Shown here: in pieces, positions 18,910 through 19,093 of the stretch | How positions within the stretch are numbered: position 1 is the first letter of the stretch | How the letters are laid out: each line of letters opens with the position of its first letter | Program-made: the position numbers and the translations under genes | Notes under the pieces: model-generated | What the model saw: the letters and a program-made list of their open reading frames with translations, nothing else | What the model was told of the DNA's origin: nothing | Databases searched by the model: none | Source: JANYIP01 sp031394045 | Lineage (GTDB): Bacteria; Actinomycetota; Actinomycetes; Prado026 | Assembly (NCBI GenBank): GCA_031394045.1 | Contig: JANMWN010000251.1 | Location: 1-19,093, forward strand | Direction of reading: 5' to 3' | DNA length: 19,093 nucleotides

Positions 18910-19092
18910 TCAGGGCGGTGTCTGGGGTGGTTCGGTGGGTGGTGGTTCGGTGGGTGGTGGTTCGGGTCGTGGGGGTGGGTGCCAGATCGCTGTGCCGTTC
19001 TTGAGGGTGATGGTCCAGCCGTCGTGGTGCAGAAGGTCGTGGTGGGCGTCGCAGACCAGGGCCAGGTTGTCCAGGTCGGTTCGTGGGCTGAC
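18910..19092 (-). CDS. HNH endonuclease, DUF222/REP13E12 type (C-terminal fragment, cut by window edge)
   Basis: Only the last 60 residues lie in the window; the 5' part is beyond base 19093. The segment RTDLDNLALVCDAHHDLLHH followed by DGWTITLKNGTAIWHPPP is the end of an HNH nuclease domain, with the conserved Asn-Leu, Cys and His-His expected to bind metal or act in catalysis. This form is typical of the DUF222-HNH proteins (13E12 repeat family) found in many copies in actinobacterial genomes, sometimes mobile. The tail is Pro/Thr/Glu-rich and encoded by a short tandem repeat. Whether the gene is intact cannot be judged. Confidence 0.85.
   Translation of the reverse strand, partial: VSPRTDLDNLALVCDAHHDLLHHDGWTITLKNGTAIWHPPPRPEPPPTEPPPTEPPQTPP
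18929..18965. repeat. 15-base tandem repeat in the HNH gene tail
   Basis: ggttcggtgggtggt occurs at 18929-18943 and 18944-18958, followed by a partial third copy to 18965. On the minus strand it encodes repeated Pro-Pro-Pro-Thr-Glu at the C terminus of the HNH protein. The period is in frame, so copy number can vary without disrupting the protein. Confidence 0.9.
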
Positions 19093-19093
19093 C

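Overview
This 19.1 kb window is chromosomal DNA of a high-GC actinomycete. Hand counts of sample lines give about 70 percent GC in most genes, and GTG starts and 4-base stop/start overlaps are frequent. The gene content matches the conserved suf - ctaA/ctaB - pentose phosphate neighbourhood known from Mycobacterium, Streptomyces and Nocardioides relatives. A member of the Nocardioidaceae or a related family is my best guess, but the family is an inference.

Left block (37-6549, minus strand): a complete SUF iron-sulfur assembly operon, transcribed from about 6560 leftwards. The order is sufR (repressor), sufB, sufD, a small Rieske ferredoxin, sufC, sufS, sufU and sufT. Most junctions are ATGA/TGATG overlaps and the largest gap is 7 bases, so the block looks like one translationally coupled transcript. 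SufB has no intein. A 27-base tandem duplication repeats the 3' end of sufT at the window edge.

Centre-left block (6611-9071, plus strand): divergent from suf, an AAC(3)-family acetyltransferase overlaps an ABC ATPase, which overlaps an ABC-2 permease. This is a compact modification-plus-export cassette of unknown substrate.

Centre block (9123-12110): ctaA (heme A synthase) probably starts as a leaderless GTG message. Its 3' end overlaps a convergent ATP-grasp ligase-like gene of unknown function by 67 bases. Then comes a 241-base gene-poor, lower-GC stretch with purine-rich repeats, and ctaB (heme O synthase) on the minus strand. CtaB and CtaA together make heme A for the aa3 cytochrome oxidase.

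Right block (12280-18854, plus strand): divergent from ctaB, tkt, tal, zwf, opcA and pgl form an operon for the oxidative and non-oxidative pentose phosphate pathway, with 4-base overlaps from tal to pgl. A hairpin at 18867-18887 separates pgl from the convergent, truncated end of an HNH endonuclease of the DUF222/REP13E12 type.

The window is mostly core metabolism. I see no convincing new defence or mobile system. The points most worth a second look are the AAC(3)-ABC cassette, the orphan ATP-grasp gene with its neighbouring low-GC spacer, the composition shift and heme-ligand substitution in ctaA, and the edge duplication at sufT.
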